From JANWXD01 sp035575135 (lineage in GTDB: Bacteria; Acidobacteriota; Terriglobia; Bryobacterales; Bryobacteraceae): DNA of 64,000 bases. Location of the stretch: positions 100,108-164,107 of the forward strand of contig DATLYE010000005.1 in NCBI GenBank assembly GCA_035575135.1. Direction: 5' to 3'. The position numbers were made by a program, and so were the translations under genes. A model generated the notes under the pieces. The model was not told where the DNA came from. It did not search any database and was given only the letters and a program-made list of their open reading frames with translations. Positions 35,250-43,093 of this stretch are shown here, in pieces (the stretch's first letter is position 1; each line of letters opens with the position of its first letter).

Positions 35250-37547
35250 CTAGCGCCGCAGCACCGCGATCTCGTCCTGTTCCCGTTGGAGTTGCCGCAC
35301 GACGTCCGCCTCCTCCACGGCCGGACGGAGATGCAGGAAACCCCACACCGCCGCCCCGACCAGCGGCACGACACCGAGAACGATGAATACGCTGTCGGGC
35401 ACAATCCGCAGCCAGAGCAGCTTGTGAACCAGCGGCTGCTCGTAGAAGGCGAAGGCCCGCGCCGACCAGAAGCCGTTGCGGAACGACTCGAGCAACTGCA
35501 GCACCCCCACCGGGAACAGCGTGGTCGCAATCATGCCCATCAAACCGGCGTTCAGGCCCCAGAAGCCGGTCATGATCCACTTCTCCTTCCAATGCCGGGG
35601 CTGGACGATGTTCCGCAGCGAGTACAGCGCCAGCGCAATCGCCAGCATGCCGTAGACGCCCATCAGCGCGCCGTGCCCGTGGGCGGCCGTCAGGAACGAT
35701 CCGTGCTGGAAGTAGTTCACGAAGGGCAGGTTGATCAGAAAGCCCAGCACGCCCGCGCCGAAGAGATTCCAGAAAGCCGTCGCCACCAGAAACCAGAACG
35801 CCGCCCGGTACGGGAACTCCACCCCCGTCTCGCGGATCACCTTGTACTGGCCGTAGGCTTCCACCATCAGCAGTGACAGCGGAATCACTTCCAAGGCCGA
35901 GAAAACGCTCCCCAGCGCGATCCACATCTCCGGCGCGCCGATCCAGTAATAGTGGTGCCCCGTGCCGATGATGCCGCTACCCAGAAGAATGATGAGCTGG
36001 AAGTACAGAGCCCGCAGCGTGGACTGCGCCGTCACCAGACCCAGCCTCACCATCAGGAACCCGATCACCACTACGGCGAACACCTCGAAAATGCCTTCCA
36101 CCCACAGGTGGATCAGCCACCAGCGCCAGTAGTCCGCCATCGTGATATGGCTGTCCGGCTGAATGAACAATGCGAAGCAATAGAACACAGGAATCGCCAC
36201 CGAAGAGTAGAACAGCAAGTGCGTGAGACCGCCCCGGTCCGATTCCGCCCGCAGTGCCCCGCGGAGCCCCCGCCAGACGATGAACAGCCAGATGCCCATT
36301 CCCGCGATGAGCAGCAGCATCCACAAGCGGCCGAGCTCCAGATACTCCCAGCCCTGGGTCCCGAGCCACCACCAGTGGTCTCCGATGAATCCCTTCACCG
36401 CCAGGTACTGGCTCGCCAGGCTGCCGGCCACCACCGCCACTAAGGCCCAGAACAGCACGTCCACCAGCGGCTTCTGCCACCGGGGCTCGGAACCGCTCAC
36501 CAGCGGCGCAATGAAGATGCCCATCCCCAGCCACGCGGTGGCGATCCAGAAGATTGCAAGTTGCAGGTGCCAGCCGCGCGCGATGTTAAAGGGCAACCAG
36601 TCGTTCAGCGGCAGCCCGTAGAAGCTGGCGCCGTCGGCGTAGTCGTGCGCCAGCTTGCCGCCCAGCAGGGCTTGCGCCAGAAACAACACGAGCGCCACGA
36701 CGAAGAACTTCGCCGCCGCCCGCTGCGACGGCGTCAGTGCGGGCAGGGCGAAACGGCGCGGCGGTTCTTCCACATCCTCCGGTGAGAGCCGGTAGCGATG
36801 CTGGAAGTACAATATCAGCGCCAGGAAAAACAGCAGCGCCGCCACGCTCACCGCGGACCACCACAGCGACGCGGCCGTGACTCGGTTGCCCGCAGCTTCC
36901 TCGTAGGGCCAGTTGTTGGTGTACGACACGCCCGTGCCGGGACGCTCCGCGGCCGCCAGCCACGCCGTCCAGGTGATGAAGGCGGCCAGCCGCCGCGCCG
37001 CTTCCCGTGCCACCTCACCGCCTTCCCGCGGCGTCAACGCCCCCTTCGGCAACGCCCGGCGCGGATCGCCGCTGTGGAACACGGCACGGTAGCGGGCGAC
37101 AATCCCGCGCCACGCCTCGGCCTGAGCTGCCGTAAACCGCAGGGTTCCCGTTTCGGCGTCGTAGCGGTTTTGCTTCAGTTCCCGGGCCACGATGGCATCC
37201 ACCGCCGCTTTGCGCTCTTCACTGAGCGACGCGTAGGCGCCTCCGGAATGGTAGGCGCGCATGCCCTCCACCATCGAGCGCAGAGCCTCGGCCGTATAGT
37301 CCGGGCCCAGGTATGCTCCGTGACCGAGCACCGAGCCGTAATCCATCAGCCCGCGTTTGCGAAACAATTCCTGGCCCTGCTGGATGTCGGCCGCCGTGAA
37401 CAGCACGCTTCCGTCCGGTCCGAGCACCTGCTCGGGAACCGGGGCGCGGCTCCGATAAATGGCGTAACCGCCCACGATCATGACCGTGAAGCTGAACAGC
37501 AACGTAAGTATCAATGCGTGTTTCCATAATCCGGATGAATTCCGCAT
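35250..37547 (-). CDS. norZ: Quinol-dependent nitric oxide reductase (qNOR)
   Basis: A 765-residue single-subunit quinol:NO oxidoreductase that reduces NO to N2O in the cytoplasmic membrane. The N-terminal cytochrome c-like domain has no CXXCH, as in qNOR (GQELFRKRGLMDYGSVLGHG). The heme-copper-oxidase-like core carries the haem and non-haem iron ligands: NIARGWHLQLAIFW, HLWVEGIFEVFAV, GTGHHYYWIGAPE and FLTAAHGHGALMGVYG. About 14 membrane segments are visible. The ATG at 37547 follows GGGAGGTACGG. Two Crp/Fnr-type palindromes lie upstream, which points to control by NO or low oxygen. Confidence 0.93.
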   Translation of the reverse strand: MRNSSGLWKHALILTLLFSFTVMIVGGYAIYRSRAPVPEQVLGPDGSVLFTAADIQQGQELFRKRGLMDYGSVLGHGAYLGPDYTAEALRSMVEGMRAYHSGGAYASLSEERKAAVDAIVARELKQNRYDAETGTLRFTAAQAEAWRGIVARYRAVFHSGDPRRALPKGALTPREGGEVAREAARRLAAFITWTAWLAAAERPGTGVSYTNNWPYEEAAGNRVTAASLWWSAVSVAALLFFLALILYFQHRYRLSPEDVEEPPRRFALPALTPSQRAAAKFFVVALVLFLAQALLGGKLAHDYADGASFYGLPLNDWLPFNIARGWHLQLAIFWIATAWLGMGIFIAPLVSGSEPRWQKPLVDVLFWALVAVVAGSLASQYLAVKGFIGDHWWWLGTQGWEYLELGRLWMLLLIAGMGIWLFIVWRGLRGALRAESDRGGLTHLLFYSSVAIPVFYCFALFIQPDSHITMADYWRWWLIHLWVEGIFEVFAVVVIGFLMVRLGLVTAQSTLRALYFQLIILLGSGIIGTGHHYYWIGAPEMWIALGSVFSALEVIPLSLLMVEAYGQYKVIRETGVEFPYRAAFWFLVATAFWNLFGAGVLGFLINLPFVNYFQHGSFLTAAHGHGALMGVYGMLAIALALYSLRNIVQPRHWKEKWIMTGFWGLNAGLMGMIATTLFPVGVLQLLESFRNGFWSARAFAFYEQPLVHKLLWLRIVPDSVFIVLGVVPLVGAAVWGFLHLRPAVEEADVVRQLQREQDEIAVLRR

Positions 37548-37592
37548 TCCGTACCTCCCAATCCCACGATAGGAGAAGGCTGCGCGCAACGA

Positions 37593-37608
37593 TATGACTT
37601 CCGTCACA
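37593..37608. promoter_or_regulatory. Crp/Fnr-type operator-like site 1
   Basis: The sequence TATGACTTCCGTCACA fits TGTGA-N6-TCACA with one mismatch in the left half. It is centred about 53 nt upstream of the norZ ATG. It probably binds the Crp/Fnr regulator encoded at 38297-38974, whose recognition helix keeps the Arg-Glu-Arg pattern expected for TGTGA half-sites. Confidence 0.55.
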
Positions 37609-37626
37609 CACACGAGAGCTTGAAGG

Positions 37627-37642
37627 TGTGATCTTAGTCACA
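37627..37642. promoter_or_regulatory. Crp/Fnr-type operator-like site 2 (perfect palindrome)
   Basis: TGTGATCTTAGTCACA is a perfect TGTGA-N6-TCACA palindrome; one further base pair extends it to GTGTGA/TCACAC. It lies about 87 nt upstream of norZ and about 50 nt upstream of the divergent gene at 37685, so it could control both. Confidence 0.65.
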
Positions 37643-37684
37643 CACTCGCCGGGTCATGGTATGATCGCCGAAGCTGGTGCAGTC

Positions 37685-38287
37685 ATGCGCGTGCTTTCCA
37701 TCGCCGCCGCCCTTTTCTCTGTGGCGCTGCACGCGCAGGACGCCGGAACCGTGTCGCACTTCGCGCCCGCCCCGGGCGCCGTCGCGCCCAGGAATTTCGA
37801 GCACTACGTGCACTCGACGTTTGGTCCGGAGGCGGGTCTCGGTGCGGCCGCCTCGGCTGCATGGGGCCTGTGGCATCGTTCGCCGCCCGAGTGGGGTCAG
37901 GGCGGGGACGGCTTCGGGCGCCGCCTCGCTTCGAGCTACGGGCGCCGCGCGATCAAGAACACGGTGGATTTGGGCGTTTCCAGCTGGCGCGGTGAAACCA
38001 TGAGCTACGTGCGCTGCGGCGCTTGCGGGGGAGCGTGGCAGCGGCTCCTCTACGCCCTCCGCTCCGGATTTGTACGCCCGGCGCAGGACGGAGGAACGAC
38101 CTTGGCCGCGGGCCGCCTGACCGGAGCCTTTGCCAGCGGTTTCGCCCCGATGCTGTGGTATCCGGATTCGCGCGACACCCCCGGACATGCCCTACTCCGC
38201 AGCACGACCTGCATCGGCCTCGATGTCGGCAAAAACGTGCTCAAGGAATTCTGGCCGGATCTCAAGCGGAAACTCTTCGGCCGCTGA
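37685..38287 (+). CDS. Secreted protein of a family common in Acidobacteriota
   Basis: A 200-residue protein with a signal peptide (RVLSIAAALFSVALHAQ). The mature part has the pattern EHYVHSTFGPEAGLGAAASA, PPEWGQGGDGFGRRLASSYG and DVGKNVLKEFWPDLKRKLFGR, which I recognise as typical of an uncharacterised family frequent in Acidobacteriota. Weakly hydrophobic glycine/alanine-rich stretches could insert in or lie on a membrane. Here it also has two Cys residues (VRCGACGG) in its centre. It is divergent from norZ across the operator-like palindromes, so it may respond to the same regulator. Function unknown. Confidence 0.75.
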   Translation: MRVLSIAAALFSVALHAQDAGTVSHFAPAPGAVAPRNFEHYVHSTFGPEAGLGAAASAAWGLWHRSPPEWGQGGDGFGRRLASSYGRRAIKNTVDLGVSSWRGETMSYVRCGACGGAWQRLLYALRSGFVRPAQDGGTTLAAGRLTGAFASGFAPMLWYPDSRDTPGHALLRSTTCIGLDVGKNVLKEFWPDLKRKLFGR

Positions 38288-38296
38288 CGGGCGGGC

Positions 38297-38974
38297 CTAT
38301 AACTCCATTTCTGCTTCGCGCGCCAGACCTGCTTCGTCCAGCACGTGCAGCTCGCGCTTTTGAATCCGGATCAAGCCTTCGGCCTGAAAGCGGCTCAGAT
38401 TGCGGCTCACGACCTCGCGCACCGTCCCCAGCCGCGACGCCAGTTCCTGATGCGTGAACGGGAAGGGAGCCGGATTCGAACCCTCGGCGCGCACCAGATC
38501 CAGCAGCATCTGCGCCAGGCGCTGCCGCACGCTGCCGAAGCTCACGCGTTCCACGATGCTGACGAGCTGCCGCAGGCGCCGTCCCACCACCGCCAGTACC
38601 TTCAGCGCCACCTCGGGGCGCGCCAGGCAGACCTTGCGGAAGTCCTGCTTGCTGATCAGATAGGCAACGACATCGTCGAGGGCCGTAACCGTGGCCGGGT
38701 AGGGCCCGCCGTCGAACATGGGGATTTCCGCCACGCTCGAAGGCGCCGACTCCACCGCCAGCATGATTTCCCGGCCCGCCGGCGAGGTCTTGACGATCTT
38801 GACGCTACCCTGCCCGAGCACGAAAAAGCCGTAGCAAGGATCGCCCTCGCGGAACAGAACCTCGCCCGGTGCGTAACGCCGCTCCAGCGTCCGCTCGGCC
38901 AGCTCCGCGATTTCCTCCCGCGACAGGCCGGCAAACAGCGGGATCTGCGGCAGGATTTCTGTCTTCGAGGGCAT
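38297..38974 (-). CDS. Crp/Fnr family transcriptional regulator
   Basis: A 225-residue regulator. An N-terminal cyclic-nucleotide-binding-like beta barrel spans about residues 8-120 (LFAGLSREEIAELAERT, YAPGEVLFREGD), a dimer helix follows, and a C-terminal winged helix-turn-helix begins near residue 165 (FTHQELASRLGTVREVVSRNL). The recognition helix reads R-E-x-x-S-R, keeping the Arg, Glu and Arg used for TGTGA recognition in Crp. The sensor domain lacks the N-terminal Cys set of Fnr, so direct oxygen sensing through 4Fe-4S is unlikely; haem- or NO-based sensing as in Dnr is possible. It lies 92 nt downstream of the Mtr-type operon and close to norZ. Confidence 0.88.
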   Translation of the reverse strand: MPSKTEILPQIPLFAGLSREEIAELAERTLERRYAPGEVLFREGDPCYGFFVLGQGSVKIVKTSPAGREIMLAVESAPSSVAEIPMFDGGPYPATVTALDDVVAYLISKQDFRKVCLARPEVALKVLAVVGRRLRQLVSIVERVSFGSVRQRLAQMLLDLVRAEGSNPAPFPFTHQELASRLGTVREVVSRNLSRFQAEGLIRIQKRELHVLDEAGLAREAEMEL

Positions 38975-39066
38975 GGCGGATCCAGGCGGCGCGGCGGACT
39001 CTTCCTCTGGCCGCAGCAGCTACACTTGCCACTGTATCCCGCCCGAAGAGGAAGACTCAAGCAACC

Positions 39067-40164
39067 CTACGGCTGCGCCAGGTAGGCCAGCAGGTCGGCC
39101 ATCTCGCGGCCCTGGAAACGCGGCCAGCGCAACCCCGTGGCCGCCATCTGCCGGTGCATGGCAGGCCCGTGCTTCCACAGCTCCGCCACCATGGAAAGAG
39201 CGTTCAGCTCCTTCTTGCCGGTGATCTTCGGCGCTCCCGAAGCCGGATTGTCATGGCAGACCGCACATTGCTTGGCCGCGTAGACCGCCTTGCCCCGCCG
39301 CGGATCCCCGCGGTGGTCGAAGATCTGCAGCGACCAGAGATAGCCCACGATGCGCCGCATCTCCTCCGGGCGCAGCGTGGGCGGCTGGGGCGCCATGTCG
39401 GGCGCGTGGTTCCACATCGCCACGGCGAAGTCCGTCATGGTGCGGTTGGGAAAACGGTTCTCGAGCGAATTCTTCCCGGCGTGGCATCCGGCGCAGCCCT
39501 TGGCCCGGAACAACATCTCGCCGGTCTCCGCCGAGGCAGGGGCAAACTCCCGCGCCGCGCGCCGCGTCTCCGGCAGGTTCTGGAGATAGACCAGCAAGTC
39601 CGCCAGTTCCTGGCTGGTGAGCCGCGCCCACGGAATCTTGCGCTGAGCGAAGGCTTCCTTCATCTGCGCCGCATGGTTCCACATCTCGGCCGCCAGCGTC
39701 AGCGGATCGGTGAGCGAAACCCACTCGGCCACCGGCTTCGGACCCCCTTCGAGCGCCTTGGAAAGTCCGTGGCAGGCCCCGCACCGCCGCGACTCGAACA
39801 CACGCTTGCCGCGGCCCGCGTCTCCCGGCTGCTCGAAATACCGCGCGGAATAAAAATAGGCGAACAGGTCGGCGGCCTGTTCCGGAGTCAGCTCCGGCTT
39901 GGAGATCCCGGCCTTTTCCATCGCCGTCCACATCTGGGGAGCATGGTTCCACATCAGGCTCGCCATCAGCGAAGGCGTATAGCCCCGTCCGATGCGCCGC
40001 CCCAGATCCGGCCCCAGTTTGCCGCCTTGCCCGCCGACGCTGTGGCATTGGACGCAGCCCTGCTTTTGGAACACTTCCGCGCCTTGGCGGGCATCGCCCG
40101 GTATGGGAATCGCGCCCCACACACAACCTGCCGCCACAAACGCCGCCAGCCACGTGTGCTTCAT
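39067..40164 (-). CDS. Tetrahaem c-type cytochrome
   Basis: A 365-residue exported cytochrome with a signal peptide (WLAAFVAAGCVWGAIP) and four CXXCH sites: CVQCH, CGACH, CAGCH and CAVCH. Each sits in a cytochrome-c-like module of about 85 residues that includes a repeated MWNHAPQM/MWNHAAQM/MWNHAPDM/LWKHGPAM element, whose Met is a likely sixth haem ligand. The repeats indicate internal duplication. It is last in the Mtr-type operon and would shuttle electrons in the periplasm. The ATG at 40164 was preferred; a GTG at 40176 is also possible. Confidence 0.9.
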   Translation of the reverse strand: MKHTWLAAFVAAGCVWGAIPIPGDARQGAEVFQKQGCVQCHSVGGQGGKLGPDLGRRIGRGYTPSLMASLMWNHAPQMWTAMEKAGISKPELTPEQAADLFAYFYSARYFEQPGDAGRGKRVFESRRCGACHGLSKALEGGPKPVAEWVSLTDPLTLAAEMWNHAAQMKEAFAQRKIPWARLTSQELADLLVYLQNLPETRRAAREFAPASAETGEMLFRAKGCAGCHAGKNSLENRFPNRTMTDFAVAMWNHAPDMAPQPPTLRPEEMRRIVGYLWSLQIFDHRGDPRRGKAVYAAKQCAVCHDNPASGAPKITGKKELNALSMVAELWKHGPAMHRQMAATGLRWPRFQGREMADLLAYLAQP

Positions 40165-40175
40165 ACCGTAAGTCA

Positions 40176-42140
40176 CTATAGCGCGAACCGCACGCCGGTC
40201 AGGTAATGGTGCGTGCGGAAGCCCTCAAACAGGTAAAAACGCTCCCGCAGGCTGTACCAGCTCCACTCGAAAAACCAGTGGGCCTTACGATGCAGCGGGA
40301 AGGAGAACCGCACCAGCGGCCGGTAATACTCCGAGGCCCGATGGCCCGACGAGACGAACAGCGACCCGCCCGCACTCAGCTTGGGCGCCGCCTGCCGCAC
40401 CGAGGGAAAGTTCAGCTCCAGCACCGCTGTGGCAATGTGCGCGTTCTCGCGATACACGGACTGCTCGCGGCCCAGATCGGTCGGATTGCGGATCAGCAGG
40501 TTGGAGCGGAGAGTCGAGCGCGTGTAGTCCCCGGTCAGCGACAGCCATTTGCCGCCCTGGGGCGTCCAGAACACCGACAGCGAATTCTCCCGGCTCAGGA
40601 AATCGAAGCGGATGTCGGGCGCCGGGTTCTCGTTGTTCAGCAACGCCACGTTCGCCGCAAACGCCAGCGAGCCCAGGGCCTGCCAGCGGCCCCGGATGCG
40701 TACGCGCTGGTAGTCTTGGAGTCCCGTGCGGAAATAATTGCGCTCTGCGGAGGATCCTTCAAAATCGAACGTGACGCTCAGCGCCGGCGAGGGACGCAGC
40801 GCAAGTCCCGCCAGGGCCACGTGCATCTTCAGCTCGCCCGTCCGCGGCTCCGGCGACACGCGGAGCGTCGGACTCCGGAAGGCGGCGTCTCCCCAGACGT
40901 AGCGGTGCCCGCCCCGCAGGGTCAGCCACCTTGCCGCGTCCACAAGCAGGCTCACCTCCTGCCGGTTGTAGTTCAGCACCAGCCGCTCCGGCGCCGCGCC
41001 CAAAAGCGTCCCGGTGGTTTGTGACGAATCCGCCAGCAGAAGGTTGCGCTCGCTCAAGAGCGCGCCCGCCACGTGAAAACGGTCCGTGATCCACGACTCG
41101 CGGATGCGCACCCGCCGGTGCGGCCGCACTTCCGCACCAAAGCTCCCCGAAGTGTGAGGCTGGCTGCTCGTTGCGGTCAGAAACCGCTCCTGCGCCGTAA
41201 AGAACGCCAGGCCGCCCAGCTCGCGAAACAGCCCTTCGTTGCTCTGAGTGTAGGTGATGTCGCTCGAGGGGATGCTGTACAGAAACTGCCCGTAGACGTC
41301 GGCCCAGGACACCGGATTGGCGGTGAACAGTCCTTTGCTGTAGAGGCTGTCGCCTTCCGCGCCCCAGAATTGTTCGAGAGAGGACAAAAACAGGCGCTGG
41401 CCGGCCAGGGGCGCCGTTCGGTTCCCCAGATGCGTGCCCCGGTGAAAAGCCCGCTGGTGATCCTTGAACTTGGCGCCCCCCTGCTCGACGGTGAGGTGGA
41501 AACGCGTGAGTTGGAACCGGAGCCCGCCGCGGAAATGCGTAGTGCGGTCGCTCAAATCATTGCGCACGGCGTACTCATTGCTGCCCGTCACGAAGTCGGT
41601 GACGCCGGAGCCCGCGCCCCAGTCGCGCGAGAAGGCAAGATACGGTACGATCCGCCCGCCCGGACGCAGTTCGAGCGTGGCATCCAGCATCCGGCGCTGG
41701 ATGTCGAACGCGCGCTGGCTGAACAGGGTGCCCTGTTCCAGAAACGGGTTGGCGAAGGAGGGCAGGGCGTTAAAGTAGGCCACGTTGCGGTAGTCCACGC
41801 CTAACCGGTAGCCACCTTCCCGCTCCAGTTCCAGCCGCGCAGTGGTGTAGGGTTCGCCGCCCCAGGAGCTGCCGCGCAGCGTCATACGGTCAAAGACCTT
41901 TCGGGAGCGGTTCCGGATGGTTACGTCCCCCTCAAACAGCTTGGGGCCCTCGCCAAGGTTCACCACACTCCGGTACGCATCCAGGTTCCCGTGCAGGCGG
42001 CTCGTGAAGCGCTCGCCGGCTTCGAAGGTCCCGGTGATCCACTGCTCGGCCGCCGGTGCGGGCGAAGCCTCTCCGGCGGGCGGCGCCTCTTGCTGCGCCG
42101 CAAGCGGCAGGACGACCAGTGCAATCCAGAAGCGTCTCAT
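40176..42140 (-). CDS. MtrB/PioB-like outer-membrane beta-barrel
   Basis: A 654-residue outer-membrane protein. A signal peptide (FWIALVVLPLAAQ) is followed by a long barrel with alternating hydrophobic strands and aromatic girdle residues, ending in YLTGVRFAL, a typical terminal strand. Position directly behind a decahaem MtrA/DmsE-like gene, with ATGA overlap, identifies it as the porin that sheaths the cytochrome across the outer membrane. I see no N-terminal CXXC like that of Shewanella MtrB. Sequence motifs are weak in this family, so the call rests partly on context. Confidence 0.82.
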   Translation of the reverse strand: MRRFWIALVVLPLAAQQEAPPAGEASPAPAAEQWITGTFEAGERFTSRLHGNLDAYRSVVNLGEGPKLFEGDVTIRNRSRKVFDRMTLRGSSWGGEPYTTARLELEREGGYRLGVDYRNVAYFNALPSFANPFLEQGTLFSQRAFDIQRRMLDATLELRPGGRIVPYLAFSRDWGAGSGVTDFVTGSNEYAVRNDLSDRTTHFRGGLRFQLTRFHLTVEQGGAKFKDHQRAFHRGTHLGNRTAPLAGQRLFLSSLEQFWGAEGDSLYSKGLFTANPVSWADVYGQFLYSIPSSDITYTQSNEGLFRELGGLAFFTAQERFLTATSSQPHTSGSFGAEVRPHRRVRIRESWITDRFHVAGALLSERNLLLADSSQTTGTLLGAAPERLVLNYNRQEVSLLVDAARWLTLRGGHRYVWGDAAFRSPTLRVSPEPRTGELKMHVALAGLALRPSPALSVTFDFEGSSAERNYFRTGLQDYQRVRIRGRWQALGSLAFAANVALLNNENPAPDIRFDFLSRENSLSVFWTPQGGKWLSLTGDYTRSTLRSNLLIRNPTDLGREQSVYRENAHIATAVLELNFPSVRQAAPKLSAGGSLFVSSGHRASEYYRPLVRFSFPLHRKAHWFFEWSWYSLRERFYLFEGFRTHHYLTGVRFAL

Positions 42141-43084
42141 CGCAGAAAAGCCCGGTCCACGTAGGATCCGTGAATCTTGATGTGGCACGTGGTGCAATTG
42201 CGGAAGCGCGGACTCCGCAGATCGTGAAACGCCGGCGGCACCCCTCCCGCGGCGGCAGCCGGCACCGGAAGATTGGAGTGGCACTCCAGACAGACCAAAC
42301 GCACCTCGTGACGCGTGAGCATGCGCGGATTGGCCGACCCGTGCGGCTGGTGGCAGGCCGTGCAGCCTTCCACGCGCACAGAGGCATGCTCGAAAGTGAA
42401 CGGCCCGCGCTTGTCGCCGTGACACTTCAGGCATCCCGGTTCGTTCGAGGAGACGGCCTGAAGCGAGCGCGACAACAGGCCCCCGTGCGGGTTATGACAA
42501 TCCACGCAGGACATGGCTCCCTCCGGCAGGCGATGCCGGTGGGGCTTCTGAAACTCCGCCCAGTTGGAGGCGTGACATCCGGCGCAACTCTTGTTCACGA
42601 GCCCTGCTTTGGCCGACGTCACGGTCTCCTCCCGGGGCTTGTGCACCGAGTGGCACTGAACGCAAGCCACCTGGCCGCGCGCATGCCCGCCCTGGATGCG
42701 CCCGACATGCGTCGGCTGATTGAGATGGCAGCCAAGGCACATGCGGTCGGATTCGGCCGGGGCGACCTTCGCAGGGTTCCGGATGTCCGCCGCCGATCCG
42801 GACTCCGCATGCGCGCTGCCCGGCCCGTGGCAGGATTCGCAAGCCTTGCCTTGCCAGCCGCGGCGGGCATCCTTCTCCAGGCGCCCGTGCGGCGTCCCCA
42901 GAAAGGCCTTGTAAATGTCTTCGTGGCAGGCCTGGCAGATCTCCGAACCTACGGTTTGCGGCGCCGCCTTGGGCGGCGCCTGGGCGGCCATCGGCCAGGC
43001 CAACAACGTCCAGCACGGCAGAAGGCGCCGGAGCCTTCCGCCTGCGCGGAAACCCCGGCGCGGCCTGGCAGGAGCAGCCGTCAT
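42137..43084 (-). CDS. MtrA/DmsE-like decahaem cytochrome c
   Basis: A 315-residue periplasmic decahaem cytochrome of the MtrA/DmsE type. Ten CXXCH motifs are visible: CQACH, CESCH, CLGCH, CVQCH, CAGCH, CVDCH, CLKCH, CTACH, CLECH and CTTCH. The pattern MSCVDCHNPHGG and the pair spacing fit the MtrA family, and the length is close to MtrA. It has an N-terminal signal peptide. Its stop overlaps the start of the MtrB-like barrel gene, a strong sign that the two proteins are made together and assemble into one complex. Confidence 0.93.
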   Translation of the reverse strand: MTAAPARPRRGFRAGGRLRRLLPCWTLLAWPMAAQAPPKAAPQTVGSEICQACHEDIYKAFLGTPHGRLEKDARRGWQGKACESCHGPGSAHAESGSAADIRNPAKVAPAESDRMCLGCHLNQPTHVGRIQGGHARGQVACVQCHSVHKPREETVTSAKAGLVNKSCAGCHASNWAEFQKPHRHRLPEGAMSCVDCHNPHGGLLSRSLQAVSSNEPGCLKCHGDKRGPFTFEHASVRVEGCTACHQPHGSANPRMLTRHEVRLVCLECHSNLPVPAAAAGGVPPAFHDLRSPRFRNCTTCHIKIHGSYVDRAFLR

Positions 43085-43093
43085 GGTCCGCTC

